Notes: generated from the letters alone by a model not told the origin. 64,000 nucleotides of DNA from a candidate division KSB1 bacterium (GCA_034506255.1 JAPDPX010000001.1:685567-749566); one strand, 5' to 3'. Shown: positions 27,213 to 37,034, counted from the first letter of the stretch. Translations and numbers: made by a program.

Positions 27213-30041
27213 ATGGATTTGCATGCCGCCCTGGTGGCGCTGCTCGAGCCCGGCCGTGTTTTGACCCGCCCACTTGATTTGATTGCCTACGCCAGCGATG
27301 CCAGTTCTTACCGTCTTATCCCGCAGGCGGTGGTGCTGCCCAAATCCCTGCGTGAAATCCAGGCCTTGTTCGTTTTTGCCCGCGCCAATCGCATCCCGTT
27401 GACGTTTCGCACCGCCGGCACGAGCCTGTCGGGCCAGGCGGTCACCTCCGGCATCCTGGTGGAGGTGGCGCGCCATTGGAAGAAAATTCAGGTGGAGGAT
27501 GAAGGCCGGCGCGTGCGGGTGCAGCCCGGCGTCATCGGCAGCCACGTGAATGCGGTGCTCAGACCCTACGGCCGGCGCCTGGGCCCGGATCCGGCTTCGA
27601 TCGACGCCTGCATGATGGGCGGCATTCTCGCCAACAACGCCAGCGGCATGTGCTGTGGGGTGGTGGAGAATTCCTATCACACCCTCGCCACGATCACTTA
27701 CCTGCTCCCCAACGGGGTGGTGGTGAACACCGCCGAGGCTGACGCCGATGAACGCCTGCGCCAGCAGGCGCCGGCATTGCACCGCGGCATTCTCGCACTC
27801 AAACAGCGCGTCACAGCCGATGACAGCTTGTGCGTCCGCATTCGCGCAAAATACCGCATGAAAAACACCACCGGTTATTCGCTCAACGCGCTGCTCGATT
27901 TCAATGAGCCGGCGGAGATTCTCGGCCATTTGATGATCGGCTCGGAGGGCACGCTGGGATTCATTGCCGAGGCTGTGCTGCACACGCTGCCCGCTTATCC
28001 CCTGCGCTACACCGGCCTGCTCACCTTCGCCGCGGTGCAGCATGCCGGCAGCGCCATCCTGCCGCTGCGGGATTCCGGTGCGCGCGCGCTCGAGATCATG
28101 GATCGCGCCGCTTTGCGGTCGGTGGAGCATCTCGCCGGCGCGCCCGCTTTGTTGAAAGCACTGCCGGAGGGCGCTGCGGGGCTTTTGGTCGAGTATCAAT
28201 GCACCACACCGGAGGAACTGCAGCAGGCGCGCCAGGCCGCGCAGCAGGTGTGCCGCACACTCACGCTGCTGCATCCGCCTGTCTTCACGGAGGAGGCCGC
28301 CGCCCAAGCCTTGCTGTGGAAACTGCGCAAGGGCCTGTTTCCCGCCATTGGCGCGCTGCGGCCGCAGGGTACGACCGTGATCATCGAAGACGTGGCCTTC
28401 CAAGTGGAGCGGCTGGCGGAGGCCATCACTGATCTGCAGGAGTTGTTTCACGAATTTGGCTATCACGAGGCGATCATCTTCGGCCATGCCAAGGACGGCA
28501 ATCTGCATTTCGTGATCACGCCCTCGTTCAATACCGACGCGGAAATTGAACGCTACGAGCATTTCATGGCCAGCCTGGTAAAGCTGGTGGTGGAGAAGTA
28601 TGACGGCGCCCTGAAAGCAGAGCACGGCACCGGCCGGAATATTGCGCCCTTCGTCGAGGCGGAATGGGGAAGAACGGCCTTCGCGATCATGAAGGAATTG
28701 AAGCGGCTGGTGGATCCCGATGGCTTTCTTAATCCCGGCGTGATCATCAATGACGATCCCCGCGCGCACGTGCGGCACTTGAAGACGCTGCCGGTGGTGG
28801 AGACCGAAGTAGACAAGTGCATCGAGTGCGGCTTCTGTGAGCCACACTGTCCGAGCCGCCGCCTGACCCTGACCCCACGCCAGCGCATCGTCGTGCGCCG
28901 TGAAATCGCGCGGCAACGTGCCGCCTGCAGCCACGCTGCAAGTTTGACATCCGTGCTCGGCGATTACCAGTATGCCGGCCTTGAGACCTGCGCCGTGGAT
29001 GGTCTGTGTGCCACAGCCTGTCCGGTTGCAATCAACACCGGCGAGCTGGTCAAGCGACTGCGCAGCGAAGGTCATTCTGAAAAAGCCAGCCGCCGGGCTT
29101 TGCAGGTGGCACGCCGGCTGTTGATTATGGAAAAAGCACTGCGTTTTGCCAACCGCAGCGCGCATTGGACGGCACGTGTGCTGGGCGACAAGACTCTCCT
29201 GAAAATGACGCAGACGGCCGAGCGCCTGCTCCAAACACCGCTGCCGAAATGGCATCATGCCATGCCACCGCCGCCACGACGCATTCCAAGGACAGGACGG
29301 GAGGGAGCGTATGCGGTTTATTTTCCCGCCTGCCTGACGCGGATCATGGGAGGCCCGCCCGCCGGACAACGTGCGCTGCCGGAATTGCTGCCGCTGCTGG
29401 CGGAACGTGCCGGCTTGCCGGTGTGGATTCCCTCCGATAGCGCGGGGCATTGTTGCGGCATGCCGTTTGGCTCCAAAGGCTATACCGCAGCCTATCACGC
29501 AACGCTGCGCCGGATGATCGCGAAATGCTGGGCCTGGTCCGACGAAGGCCGGTTGCCGATCGTGATCGATGCCAGCTCCTGCGCGCACACTCTGCGCTCG
29601 TGCGCGCAGGATTTGACGGGGGAGGATCTCCAGCGCTGGCGTCAGCTCACCATTCTCGACAGCGTGGAATTCGTGCACGACCGGCTGCTGAGCCGGCTGC
29701 AACCCCGCCGTCTGTCCGAGGCCGTAATGTTGCACCCCAACTGTGCGACGCGCAAACTTGGCCTGACCGACAGGCTGCAGCAGCTCGCCGCCGCCTGCGC
29801 GGAATCTGTCGCCATTCCCGTGCAGCTCGATTGCTGTGCCTTTGCCGGCGACCGGGGTTTGCTCTTCCCGGAGCTGACCCAATCCGCCACGGCAGTGGAG
29901 GCGGCCGAGGTCAATGCCGGCAACTATGACGGCTATTACTCCAGCAATCTCACTTGTGAAATGGGCATGACGCTCGCGACCGGCCGGCGCTATCAGTCGA
30001 TTCTTTATCTCGTCGAGCGCGCCACCCGCAAAGCGTCATGA
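27213..30041 (+). CDS. FAD-linked oxidase / 4Fe-4S D-lactate (or 2-hydroxyacid) dehydrogenase fusion
   Basis: This 942-residue fusion resembles GlcD joined to GlcF. The N-terminal FAD-binding PCMH domain (about 40-210) shows FRTAGTSLSGQ and GILANNASGMCCG. A C-terminal FAD-oxidase cap follows, with HAKDGNLHFVI and EHGTGRNI. Two ferredoxin-type cluster sites come next: CIECGFCEPHC (536-546) and CAVDGLCATAC (593-603). Two cysteine-rich CCG segments (HCCGMPFGSKG, DCCAFAGDRG) complete it. It likely oxidises D-lactate or a related 2-hydroxyacid and passes electrons to the membrane pool. The ATG at 27213 has AAAGGAGGA upstream. It leads a run with gltS and tal-pgi. Confidence 0.88.
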   Translation: MDLHAALVALLEPGRVLTRPLDLIAYASDASSYRLIPQAVVLPKSLREIQALFVFARANRIPLTFRTAGTSLSGQAVTSGILVEVARHWKKIQVEDEGRRVRVQPGVIGSHVNAVLRPYGRRLGPDPASIDACMMGGILANNASGMCCGVVENSYHTLATITYLLPNGVVVNTAEADADERLRQQAPALHRGILALKQRVTADDSLCVRIRAKYRMKNTTGYSLNALLDFNEPAEILGHLMIGSEGTLGFIAEAVLHTLPAYPLRYTGLLTFAAVQHAGSAILPLRDSGARALEIMDRAALRSVEHLAGAPALLKALPEGAAGLLVEYQCTTPEELQQARQAAQQVCRTLTLLHPPVFTEEAAAQALLWKLRKGLFPAIGALRPQGTTVIIEDVAFQVERLAEAITDLQELFHEFGYHEAIIFGHAKDGNLHFVITPSFNTDAEIERYEHFMASLVKLVVEKYDGALKAEHGTGRNIAPFVEAEWGRTAFAIMKELKRLVDPDGFLNPGVIINDDPRAHVRHLKTLPVVETEVDKCIECGFCEPHCPSRRLTLTPRQRIVVRREIARQRAACSHAASLTSVLGDYQYAGLETCAVDGLCATACPVAINTGELVKRLRSEGHSEKASRRALQVARRLLIMEKALRFANRSAHWTARVLGDKTLLKMTQTAERLLQTPLPKWHHAMPPPPRRIPRTGREGAYAVYFPACLTRIMGGPPAGQRALPELLPLLAERAGLPVWIPSDSAGHCCGMPFGSKGYTAAYHATLRRMIAKCWAWSDEGRLPIVIDASSCAHTLRSCAQDLTGEDLQRWRQLTILDSVEFVHDRLLSRLQPRRLSEAVMLHPNCATRKLGLTDRLQQLAAACAESVAIPVQLDCCAFAGDRGLLFPELTQSATAVEAAEVNAGNYDGYYSSNLTCEMGMTLATGRRYQSILYLVERATRKAS

Positions 30042-30117
30042 GCAGAAAACCGCCAGCGGGCAAGATCGTGCCCAGAGCACCGGTGCGATGGCCGGGCTGT
30101 GGCGTTGAGGAGCGTGC

Positions 30118-31326
30118 ATGTTAAAACTCGATTTGATTCAAACTCTGGCCTTTGCCGGCCTGGCGCTGTATCTCGGCCATTTTCTGCGCCGCCTCGTTCC
30201 CGTGCTGGCGCGCTACAACCTGCCGGCGCCGGTGCTCGGCGGTTTGCTGGTGGCCGGAATTGTCACAGCCGGCCGGCGGTTTGACATGACCTTCTTTGCG
30301 TTCGACACGACACTGCAAAGCCCGCTGATGATTGCCTTCTTCACAGCCATCGGCTTCGGCGCCAGCTTGGCGCTGCTCAAACGCGGCGGCCCGCAGGTGC
30401 TGATTCTGTTTCTCTGCGCCACCCTCGGTGCGGTGGTACAAAACCTTCTCGGCATGGCGCTGGCAAAACCGCTGGGCATTCATCCCCTGATTGGCGTGAT
30501 CAGCGGATCGTTGACTCTCGCCGGCGGGCCGGCGACCGGTCTGGCATTTGCGCCATTGTTCGAGCAGGCGGGTATTCCCGGCGCCGCCACCATTGCGATT
30601 GCCGCGGCGATGGCCGGCATCATCGCGGCCAGCGTACTGGGCGGACCGCTGGCCACTCTATTGATCGAACGCTTTCAGCTCAAGCCCAATCCTCGGTCGC
30701 ACGAAAACGAGGCTGTGTTGCAGCCGGAAGCACCAGCGCCTGCCCGGGGGGCAGCGCAAAATACGGAAGCCGCCGTTCTGCTTAAGAGTGTGACTCTGCT
30801 GCTGGTGGTGATGTGGCTGGGCGCATGGCTCAGCGCCGGCTTGAAGGCCATGGGTGTAACCTTGCCGGCATATATCGGCGCGATGGTGGTGGCCGCGCTG
30901 GTGCGCAACCTTGATGATGCCACCGGCAAGTTCGGGTTGCCGCATCGCACGGTGGAAGCTTTGGGCACGGCGGCGCTGACGTTGTTCATCGTGCTAGCAC
31001 TGATGACGCTGAAGCTGTGGGAGCTCGCCGGCCTGGCGCTGCCGCTACTCGTGATCCTGGCGGCGCAGGTGGCAATGATGGCGCTGGTTTGTCTCTGGCC
31101 GATGTTCCGCCTGCTGGGGCATGATTACGATGCCGCGGTGATGGTGAGCGGCTTCTGCGGCTTCATGCTCGGCACCACCGCCAATGCCATGGCCAACATG
31201 GAAGCCCTGGTGGAGCGCTATGGTCCGGCGCCGCGCGCGTTTCTGGTGGTGCCAATGATCGGCGCCTTCTTCATCGACTTCAGCAACGCCTTGCTGCTGA
31301 CCGCCTGTGTCAATCTGTTTAAATGA
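30118..31326 (+). CDS. gltS: sodium/glutamate symporter (GltS family)
   Basis: This 402-residue integral membrane protein has about ten or more hydrophobic helices in two inverted halves. The conserved segment GSLTLAGGPATG (about 130-140) and the second-half segment GFCGFMLGTTANAMANM match the two re-entrant loops of GltS. It imports glutamate with sodium. A hydrophilic loop at about 190-225 separates the halves. GAGGAG lies before the ATG at 30118. It lies 76 bases after the dehydrogenase gene and is followed by a 10-bp inverted repeat. Confidence 0.9.
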   Translation: MLKLDLIQTLAFAGLALYLGHFLRRLVPVLARYNLPAPVLGGLLVAGIVTAGRRFDMTFFAFDTTLQSPLMIAFFTAIGFGASLALLKRGGPQVLILFLCATLGAVVQNLLGMALAKPLGIHPLIGVISGSLTLAGGPATGLAFAPLFEQAGIPGAATIAIAAAMAGIIAASVLGGPLATLLIERFQLKPNPRSHENEAVLQPEAPAPARGAAQNTEAAVLLKSVTLLLVVMWLGAWLSAGLKAMGVTLPAYIGAMVVAALVRNLDDATGKFGLPHRTVEALGTAALTLFIVLALMTLKLWELAGLALPLLVILAAQVAMMALVCLWPMFRLLGHDYDAAVMVSGFCGFMLGTTANAMANMEALVERYGPAPRAFLVVPMIGAFFIDFSNALLLTACVNLFK

Positions 31327-31328
31327 AA

Positions 31329-31377
31329 TGACCGGGTGCGCCCCGACAGTCGGGCGAACCTGCCGCACACCCGGTCA
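31329..31377 (+). other. branched stem-loop between gltS and tal-pgi
   Basis: TGACCGGGTG (31329-31338) pairs perfectly with CACCCGGTCA (31368-31377), and CCCGA/TCGGG pair inside. There is no T-run, so it looks more like an mRNA-processing or stability structure than a terminator. Confidence 0.45.
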
Positions 31378-31418
31378 AGCTCATCAAATTGTCAAGGACA
31401 AGTCAACGAGAGAATCAC

Positions 31419-34226
31419 ATGTCCAAATTGCACGAACTTGCCGAGGCCGGTCAATCTCCCTGGTATGAAGGTTTGCGCCGCGCCTGCCTGACCAGCGGCG
31501 AACTGGCCGGTTGGCTCGAACGCGGCGTGCGCGGCCTGAACGCGAATTGGAACGTCATGGCAAATGCCATAGCCGGCAGCGCCGATTACGACGCTGATCT
31601 GATCCGCCTCGCTCAGGCAGGCACGCCCATGGCGGAAATTCAGGAAATATTAATTCGGGACGATGCGGCGCGCGCCGCTGATCTGCTCAAGCCGGTTTAC
31701 GACGCGACTGCCGGCCGCGATGGGTACGTCAGCCTCGATCTCGACCCGCTCCCGGCCCACGATCCCGCGGCCACGATCACTGCGGCACAGCGGCTTTTCG
31801 CCGCGTTGAACCGTCCGAATGTGATGATCAAAATTCCCGCCACGCCGGCCGCCCTGCCGGCGATCACCGATTTGATCGCTGCCGGCGTGAACCTCAACGT
31901 AACCCTGATTTTTGATCTGCCAACCTATGAGCAGGTGGCCGGGGCCTTTCTGGCCGGACTCGAGCAGCGCCTGGGTCACGGCGAAGCACTCCATTCCGTG
32001 GCCGCCGTGGCCTCGTTTCACGTCGGAGAGATTGATGCCGCACTCGCGCCGTTGCTGGCGGCAAAAGGGGAAAGCGACCTGCTGAACAGGCCCGGCGTTG
32101 CCTGCGCCAGGCTGCTTTACCAAAAATTTCAGGAAATTTTTCAAGGCCCGCGCTGGCAGAAACTCGCCGCTGCCGGTGCGCAACCGCAGCGGCTGCTGTG
32201 GAGCAGCACCAGCATGAACAATCCCCTGTTCCCCGACACCTTCTATGTCGAAAATTTGACCGGGCCGCAGACTCTCTGCAGCATGACACTCAGGACACTC
32301 ACCGCCTTTCTTGATCATGGCAACACGGCGCCCATGCTGACCGCCGGCATCAGCGCGGCGCGCGCACAGCTTGCGCAGGTGGCGGCCCTGGGGATTGACA
32401 TGCATGCGATCGCCCGGCAGCTCCTGCAGCAGAGTCTGCAGGCGCACACCCGGGCACTGGAGAGGCTGCGCGCTCATCTCGCGGACAAGTTGCAACGTTT
32501 GCAGAGCGGACAGGCACGTCACCATTTCTTTTTGGGGAAGTATGAAGGTGCAGTCGCGGCGGCGCTGCAGGAGTTGCACGAGCACGCCATTCTGCCGCGG
32601 ATCTGGCGGCATGATCACACGGTGTGGAAACCTCAACCCACCGAGATTACCAATCGCCTGGGCTGGCTGCACAGTCCGGAAGTGATGCCGGCGGCCATTG
32701 CTGAAATCACCGCTTTTGTGGAGGAAGTGCGCGCTGCAGGCTTCACCCATGCCCTGCTGCTCGGCATGGGCGGCTCGAGTCTCGCGCCGGAGGTTTTCCG
32801 TTTCACCTTTGGCGTGCGGCCGGGATTTCTCGATCTTGCCGTGCTCGACAGCACCGATGCCGAGGCCGTTGCCGCACAGGCGCAACGGCTGGATCCCGCC
32901 AAAACGCTGTTCCTCGTTTCGACAAAATCCGGCGGCACGGTGGAGACGTTTTCGTTCTTTAAATACTTTTACAACTTTGCGGCGCCACGGGTCGGCAGGG
33001 ACAAAGTTGGCAAACACTTCGTCGCGATCACGGATCCCGGCAGCGGTTTGGTGGATACGGCCGTCAAGTGGGGCTTCCGCAAGGTGTTTCTCAATGATCC
33101 CAACATCGGCGGCCGCTACTCCGCGCTTTCGTACTTCGGTCTGGTGCCGGCCGCGCTGCTGGGCGTGGATTTGCCCCGGCTGTTGGAACGCGCCGCGCTC
33201 ATGGCATGCAACAGCGAGGGCTGCAATTCTCCCGTGGTGGGAGACAATATCTCTGCAAAGCTCGGCGCGATCCTGGGGGAAATGGCAGCCAGTGGTCGCG
33301 ACAAAGTCACGCTGCTGGCCTCAACCGCCATTCGCCATTTTGGCACCTGGGCCGAGCAACTGATTGCGGAAAGCACCGGCAAGGAAGGCAGGGGCATTTT
33401 GCCGGTGGAAGGGGAGGAGGTGGCATCGCCGGCAGCCTATGCCGATGATCGTGTCTTCGTGCATCTGCGGCTGGGCGGGGACAATACTCTCGCTGCCGCC
33501 CTCGCCGCCCTGCAGCAAGCCGGGCATCCCGTACTGCAATTCACCTGGCAGGATGAGTATGATCTCGGCGGCGAATTCTTTCGCTGGGAAATGGCCACGG
33601 CAGTGGCCAGCCGGCGGCTGGGCATCAATCCCTTCGATCAGCCCAATGTGGAATCCGCCAAAGTGTTGGCCCGGCAAATGGTGGCAGCCTATCAAAAGTC
33701 GGGACAGTTGCCCGAAGCCACACCCACGCTGCAGGTGGATGGCATTGCGGTTTATGCCGATTTTGCTGCCACCGATCTGTGGCAGGCGCTGCAACAATTC
33801 CTGGCGCCGGCAGAAAGGGCGGACGGGGCCCGCCCGCGCGCTTATGTCGCTTTGCAGGCTTACTTGCCGCCCGGTGCTGAAACCGACGCGGCACTGCAGC
33901 AGATGCGCCGCCGGATCATGCGGCACTGGCGCTGTGCCACCACCGTCGGCTACGGCCCGCGCTTCCTTCATTCCACCGGCCAGCTTCACAAAGGCGATGC
34001 CGGCAACGGGCTCTTTATCCAATTTACCTCTGATCCCCGCCAGGATTTGCCGATTCCCGATGAAGCCGGCAGCGCCGCCTCTTCCATGACCTTTGGCGTG
34101 CTCAAGCTGGCGCAGGCGCTCGGCGATCAGCAGGCCCTGCGCAATGCCGGTCGGCGCGTCATGCGTTTTCACCTCGGAACCGAGGTGGTGCGGCATCTGC
34201 AACGGCTGGCCGATTTGATTGCCTGA
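31419..34226 (+). CDS. bifunctional transaldolase / glucose-6-phosphate isomerase
   Basis: This 935-residue fusion has a transaldolase domain (about 1-370; Schiff-base Lys138 in VMIKIPAT, FDLPTYEQVAGAFLAGLE) and a phosphoglucose isomerase domain (about 400-930; LLGMGGSSLAP, STKSGGTVETFSFF, LIAESTGKEGRGILP). It links the pentose-phosphate pathway to glycolysis, interconverting sedoheptulose 7-phosphate/erythrose 4-phosphate and glucose/fructose 6-phosphate. Such fusions are known in several bacteria. The ATG at 31419 has GAGAG upstream. It precedes an RmlD-like reductase by 36 bases. Confidence 0.93.
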   Translation: MSKLHELAEAGQSPWYEGLRRACLTSGELAGWLERGVRGLNANWNVMANAIAGSADYDADLIRLAQAGTPMAEIQEILIRDDAARAADLLKPVYDATAGRDGYVSLDLDPLPAHDPAATITAAQRLFAALNRPNVMIKIPATPAALPAITDLIAAGVNLNVTLIFDLPTYEQVAGAFLAGLEQRLGHGEALHSVAAVASFHVGEIDAALAPLLAAKGESDLLNRPGVACARLLYQKFQEIFQGPRWQKLAAAGAQPQRLLWSSTSMNNPLFPDTFYVENLTGPQTLCSMTLRTLTAFLDHGNTAPMLTAGISAARAQLAQVAALGIDMHAIARQLLQQSLQAHTRALERLRAHLADKLQRLQSGQARHHFFLGKYEGAVAAALQELHEHAILPRIWRHDHTVWKPQPTEITNRLGWLHSPEVMPAAIAEITAFVEEVRAAGFTHALLLGMGGSSLAPEVFRFTFGVRPGFLDLAVLDSTDAEAVAAQAQRLDPAKTLFLVSTKSGGTVETFSFFKYFYNFAAPRVGRDKVGKHFVAITDPGSGLVDTAVKWGFRKVFLNDPNIGGRYSALSYFGLVPAALLGVDLPRLLERAALMACNSEGCNSPVVGDNISAKLGAILGEMAASGRDKVTLLASTAIRHFGTWAEQLIAESTGKEGRGILPVEGEEVASPAAYADDRVFVHLRLGGDNTLAAALAALQQAGHPVLQFTWQDEYDLGGEFFRWEMATAVASRRLGINPFDQPNVESAKVLARQMVAAYQKSGQLPEATPTLQVDGIAVYADFAATDLWQALQQFLAPAERADGARPRAYVALQAYLPPGAETDAALQQMRRRIMRHWRCATTVGYGPRFLHSTGQLHKGDAGNGLFIQFTSDPRQDLPIPDEAGSAASSMTFGVLKLAQALGDQQALRNAGRRVMRFHLGTEVVRHLQRLADLIA

Positions 34227-34262
34227 TCACGGACAGGATTTGTCGTATTGCGGGATGACATC

Positions 34263-35138
34263 ATGAAACGCATTTTGATCACCGGAGCCAGCGGTTTTCT
34301 CGGCGGACATCTTTGCAGCCAGGCCGTCAGTCAGGCGCAGGTTTATGGCCTCTGCCATCACCATTCCGCGCTGCCTCCCGGCGTGACGCCCGTCCGGCTG
34401 GATTTGGCTGACAGCGGGGGCATCGCGCCGGTGTTGCAAGCGGTGAATCCCGACACCATCATTCATGCCGCCGTGCTGCAAGTGGATGAATGCGAAACCC
34501 GCCCGGAATTGGCGCGCTTGATCAATGTCGAGGCCACGCGCGTCATTGCCCGGTGGTGCGGCGGGCAGGGACGACGGCTGGTCTATATCTCCTCCGATCT
34601 CGTTTTTGCCGGCGACACGGGCTGGTACGTCGAGACCGATGTTCCCAAGCCCCTGAGTGTGTATGGTGCAACCAAACGCGAGGGCGAGCTGGTGACGCTG
34701 GCGCATTGCCCGCAAGCGGCGGTCGCGCGCCTGCCTTTGCTTTATGGCCTGCCTTATGCCCGCGGGTATTGCTTTTTCGCCGGAATGCTCGAACGTCTGC
34801 GTCAGGGTGAGGAGGTGACGGTGTTTCACGATCAATATCGCACCCCAGGGTTGGTGGGAAACATGGCTGCCGCAGTTTTGGAACTGGCCGGCACCGGCTT
34901 CGCCGGCATCATTCATTTGGGCGGAGCACAGCGCGGCAGCCGGTTTGAATTTGCCCGCACCCTTTGTCGCATCGCTGGTTTCCCGGAAACCCTGCTGCGA
35001 CCGGTTTCGATGTTTGCCGTGGCATTGCCCGCAGCGCGGCCGCGCGACGTTTCACTCAAAAACACCATTGCCCCCGGTCTGTTGCGGACACCACTGCTTG
35101 GATTTGAAGAGGGGCTGCGCATGCTTGTTGGCCACTGA
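34263..35138 (+). CDS. NAD(P)-dependent sugar-nucleotide reductase (RmlD / dTDP-4-dehydrorhamnose reductase-like)
   Basis: This 291-residue short-chain dehydrogenase has a Rossmann motif TGASGFLGGHL (7-17) and an RmlD-type body (NPDTIIHAAV, YISSDLVFAG, YGATKREGE). The catalytic Tyr and Lys lie in YGATK. It may reduce a 4-keto-deoxysugar for surface polysaccharide, but no rml cluster is adjacent and the substrate is not provable. The ATG at 34263 (MKRILITGAS) is chosen. It ends 25 bases before a bidirectional terminator and is the last gene of the dehydrogenase-gltS-tal/pgi run. Confidence 0.8.
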   Translation: MKRILITGASGFLGGHLCSQAVSQAQVYGLCHHHSALPPGVTPVRLDLADSGGIAPVLQAVNPDTIIHAAVLQVDECETRPELARLINVEATRVIARWCGGQGRRLVYISSDLVFAGDTGWYVETDVPKPLSVYGATKREGELVTLAHCPQAAVARLPLLYGLPYARGYCFFAGMLERLRQGEEVTVFHDQYRTPGLVGNMAAAVLELAGTGFAGIIHLGGAQRGSRFEFARTLCRIAGFPETLLRPVSMFAVALPAARPRDVSLKNTIAPGLLRTPLLGFEEGLRMLVGH

Positions 35139-35163
35139 GCCCGTGCCTGCCTCAGAAAATTAA

Positions 35164-35195
35164 AAAGCCGGAAGTGCAACCGCACTCCCGGCTTT
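35164..35195. terminator. bidirectional Rho-independent terminator
   Basis: AAAGCCGG (35164-35171) pairs with CCGGCTTT (35188-35195) and AGTGC with GCACT inside, with one A/C mismatch and loop AACC. It is flanked by A on the left and TTT on the right, serving the RmlD-like gene (+) and hsp20 (-), which converge here. Confidence 0.75.
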
Positions 35196-35230
35196 CGATT
35201 TATCTCAGAACGTTGTTGCGCGACCGGTTC

Positions 35231-35653
35231 TCAGCTCACCCGGATGTCGATTTCGCGGCTCATGGCTTCCTTGCTCTTGGGCAGCGTGACAGTGAGCACA
35301 CCATCCTTGTAATCCGCCTTGATGTTGCTGCGATCGATGCCCTCGCCCAGTCGGAAGCGGCGCTCGAAGCGGCCCTGACGCGTTTCACGCAGATGGAAAG
35401 ACTGCTCGGCATCTCCCGTCTCCAAACGTTTTTCACCACCCAGCGTCAGCATGCCGTTGTCGAGCGTGATCTTGAGATCGTCTTTTCTCACACCCGGCAA
35501 TTCCGCACGCAGGATGAAACCGTCCTTGCCTTCCAGGATGTCGACTTCCGGCACGAACGATGTCAGGGTATCAGTGCCGTTGAACCAATCGCGGAGCAAA
35601 GTATTCTCCAGCTCGGAAAACACGGTCGCAGCGGGATGCCATTTCACCAACAT
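35231..35653 (-). CDS. Hsp20/alpha-crystallin small heat-shock protein
   Basis: This 140-residue holdase chaperone binds unfolded proteins under heat or stress. The alpha-crystallin domain runs from about 37 to 138 (VDILEGKDGFILRAELPG, DLKITLDNGMLTLGGEK, YKDGVLTVTLPK), with the short N-terminal arm containing a WF pair. The ATG at 35651-35653 has GAAGGAGAG upstream; a TTG two codons earlier is not preferred. It converges on the RmlD-like gene and sits beside a long gene-free region. Confidence 0.95.
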   Translation of the reverse strand: MLVKWHPAATVFSELENTLLRDWFNGTDTLTSFVPEVDILEGKDGFILRAELPGVRKDDLKITLDNGMLTLGGEKRLETGDAEQSFHLRETRQGRFERRFRLGEGIDRSNIKADYKDGVLTVTLPKSKEAMSREIDIRVS

Positions 35654-36608
35654 GATCAACTCTCCTTCGGTTTGGGGTTATCGTTAAAGGTTTATTTGTC
35701 GTCTTTTGCCTTGTTTTTATGCAAGGCCCATGCCGCTTGTTTTTTCGGCCAAATTATCCGTGGCGAAATGGTTTGTTCTGCCGATGTGGCATCAGACACT
35801 GACCGCGCTGACGGATTGTCCAGTAGTGCCGATGCAATTCTGACGTGCATATGAAACGTTGGCAGCTGTTGCGAAGCACCGCCGGTGAGAGCAGAATCGC
35901 GCGGCCATCTGGCTTGCGCCGATGCCTGCACAGCAATATCCCGAAAATACCGTAGCGCATACTGTCCGCCCAATGTCACGACCTGAATTTTGCACCCAGA
36001 TTGATCCCATCCGCGGGGAACGCCGATTTGATCGCGAAGACCAACCACCCAAGTGTTGGGGCACAAAAAATTTTGCAGGCAAAGGTGCGGTCCACTCCTG
36101 TAGGAGTGCACTTCCCACACGCCATTTATTCCAGGCAACCGCAAGCCGGCATGCAAAATGCAAACGGCAAAAAAGTACTTTTGTAGTAGACCCTTCAAGG
36201 TCAGCACCACGACAGTTCATCTTCATCCCGATGGCTGGCCATACGCCATACGGGCTGGGCAGATTACCCTGAAAAACACTGGCATGGCCGCGACGTTTTT
36301 GGATGAACGCAGGTACAAAAATCAGATCCACCCGGGTTCAAAAATTTTGGTTGCAGCTTGCGGGCCGCCTCATAACAGGTGAGAAACGGTTTGGCTTCCG
36401 AAGCCTGGAAAAATGGTGTCCGCGCCCGACGTTTTGGAAGCCTCGACCCGGCCGGGCCGGAAACGTTTTCGGACAAACACGAATTGCCGGCCCATGGCAG
36501 GGAGCCCTGCCATGAACACGGAACATTCGGAATTGCATTCTTCGCCGGGGTTGCTTATCATCCGCCCGCGGGCAAAATCACACCCGATTTTTTGCCAGGA
36601 GATGCAAC
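35654..36608. other. long gene-free region with palindromes
   Basis: About 950 bases between hsp20 and the DUF971 gene contain no frame with protein-like composition; short readings on either strand have no recognisable domain. It holds an ACTCCT/AGGAGT hairpin (36094-36107) and the palindrome cluster at 36393-36514. Possible hsp20 control elements lie in its left end, but none can be named. Confidence 0.6.
36393..36514. repeat. cluster of palindromes (possible mobile or REP-like element)
   Basis: Four palindromes follow one another: GGCTTC-C-GAAGCC (36393-36405), CCCGGCCGGG (36447-36456), the near-perfect CCGGAAACGTTTTCGG (36457-36472), and a 10-bp stem CATGGCAGGG/CCCTGCCATG (36493-36514, loop AG). 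A related motif CGACGTTTT occurs at about 36291 and 36428. No transposase is present. Confidence 0.5.
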
Positions 36609-36971
36609 ATGCCAATTCGACCTGTAGACCTGAAAAAGGCCGATGAGCAGACTTTACAAATTGACTGGGAGGACGGCGAGACCAGTTTCTATCCCATGGC
36701 ATTTCTACGCCGCAGCTGTCCCTGTGCCTCCTGTGAGGAAGCCCGGCATGCAAAGCCCGCCGGCAACCTGCTCAGGGTATTGCAGCCGCATGAGATCATT
36801 TCCGATCAAGTCACCATAACCCGCGCGGAAGTGGTGGGGCGCTATGCCCTTCATTTTGACTGGAGCGACGGGCATCACGAGGGCATTTATACTTTCGATT
36901 ATCTGCGGGCGCTGGCGCAGGAGGAAGTTTGTCGCCGGCTCAAGGAAGAGAGGGGGCCGGCGGGAGAGTAG
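36609..36971 (+). CDS. DUF971 domain protein (GBBH-like N-terminal domain)
   Basis: This 120-residue protein matches the DUF971 / gamma-butyrobetaine hydroxylase-like N-terminal domain: LQIDWEDGETSFYPMAFLRR, then SCPCASCEEA (cysteines that may bind zinc), then GRYALHFDWSDGHHEGIYTF and YLRAL. In this family the small protein is often linked to iron-sulfur or Mrp-type functions, but the role is unknown. CCAGGAG lies just upstream of ATG 36609. A strong terminator follows. Confidence 0.85.
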   Translation: MPIRPVDLKKADEQTLQIDWEDGETSFYPMAFLRRSCPCASCEEARHAKPAGNLLRVLQPHEIISDQVTITRAEVVGRYALHFDWSDGHHEGIYTFDYLRALAQEEVCRRLKEERGPAGE

Positions 36972-36994
36972 AGGCTTGCATGTCCCACAAACAC

Positions 36995-37034
36995 AAAACG
37001 CCACCGGGCTTCCACGGAAGCCCGGTGGCGTTTT
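36995..37034. terminator. strong bidirectional terminator
   Basis: A 19-bp perfect stem (36995-37013 with 37016-37034) begins with AAAA and ends with TTTT, followed by GCTTTT. It separates the DUF971 gene (+) from the large secreted-protein gene (-). Confidence 0.85.

Noticed and set aside
35692..36210. A 172-codon minus-strand open frame in the gene-free region
   Set aside because: No ribosome site, no recognisable motif, and composition unlike neighbouring genes.
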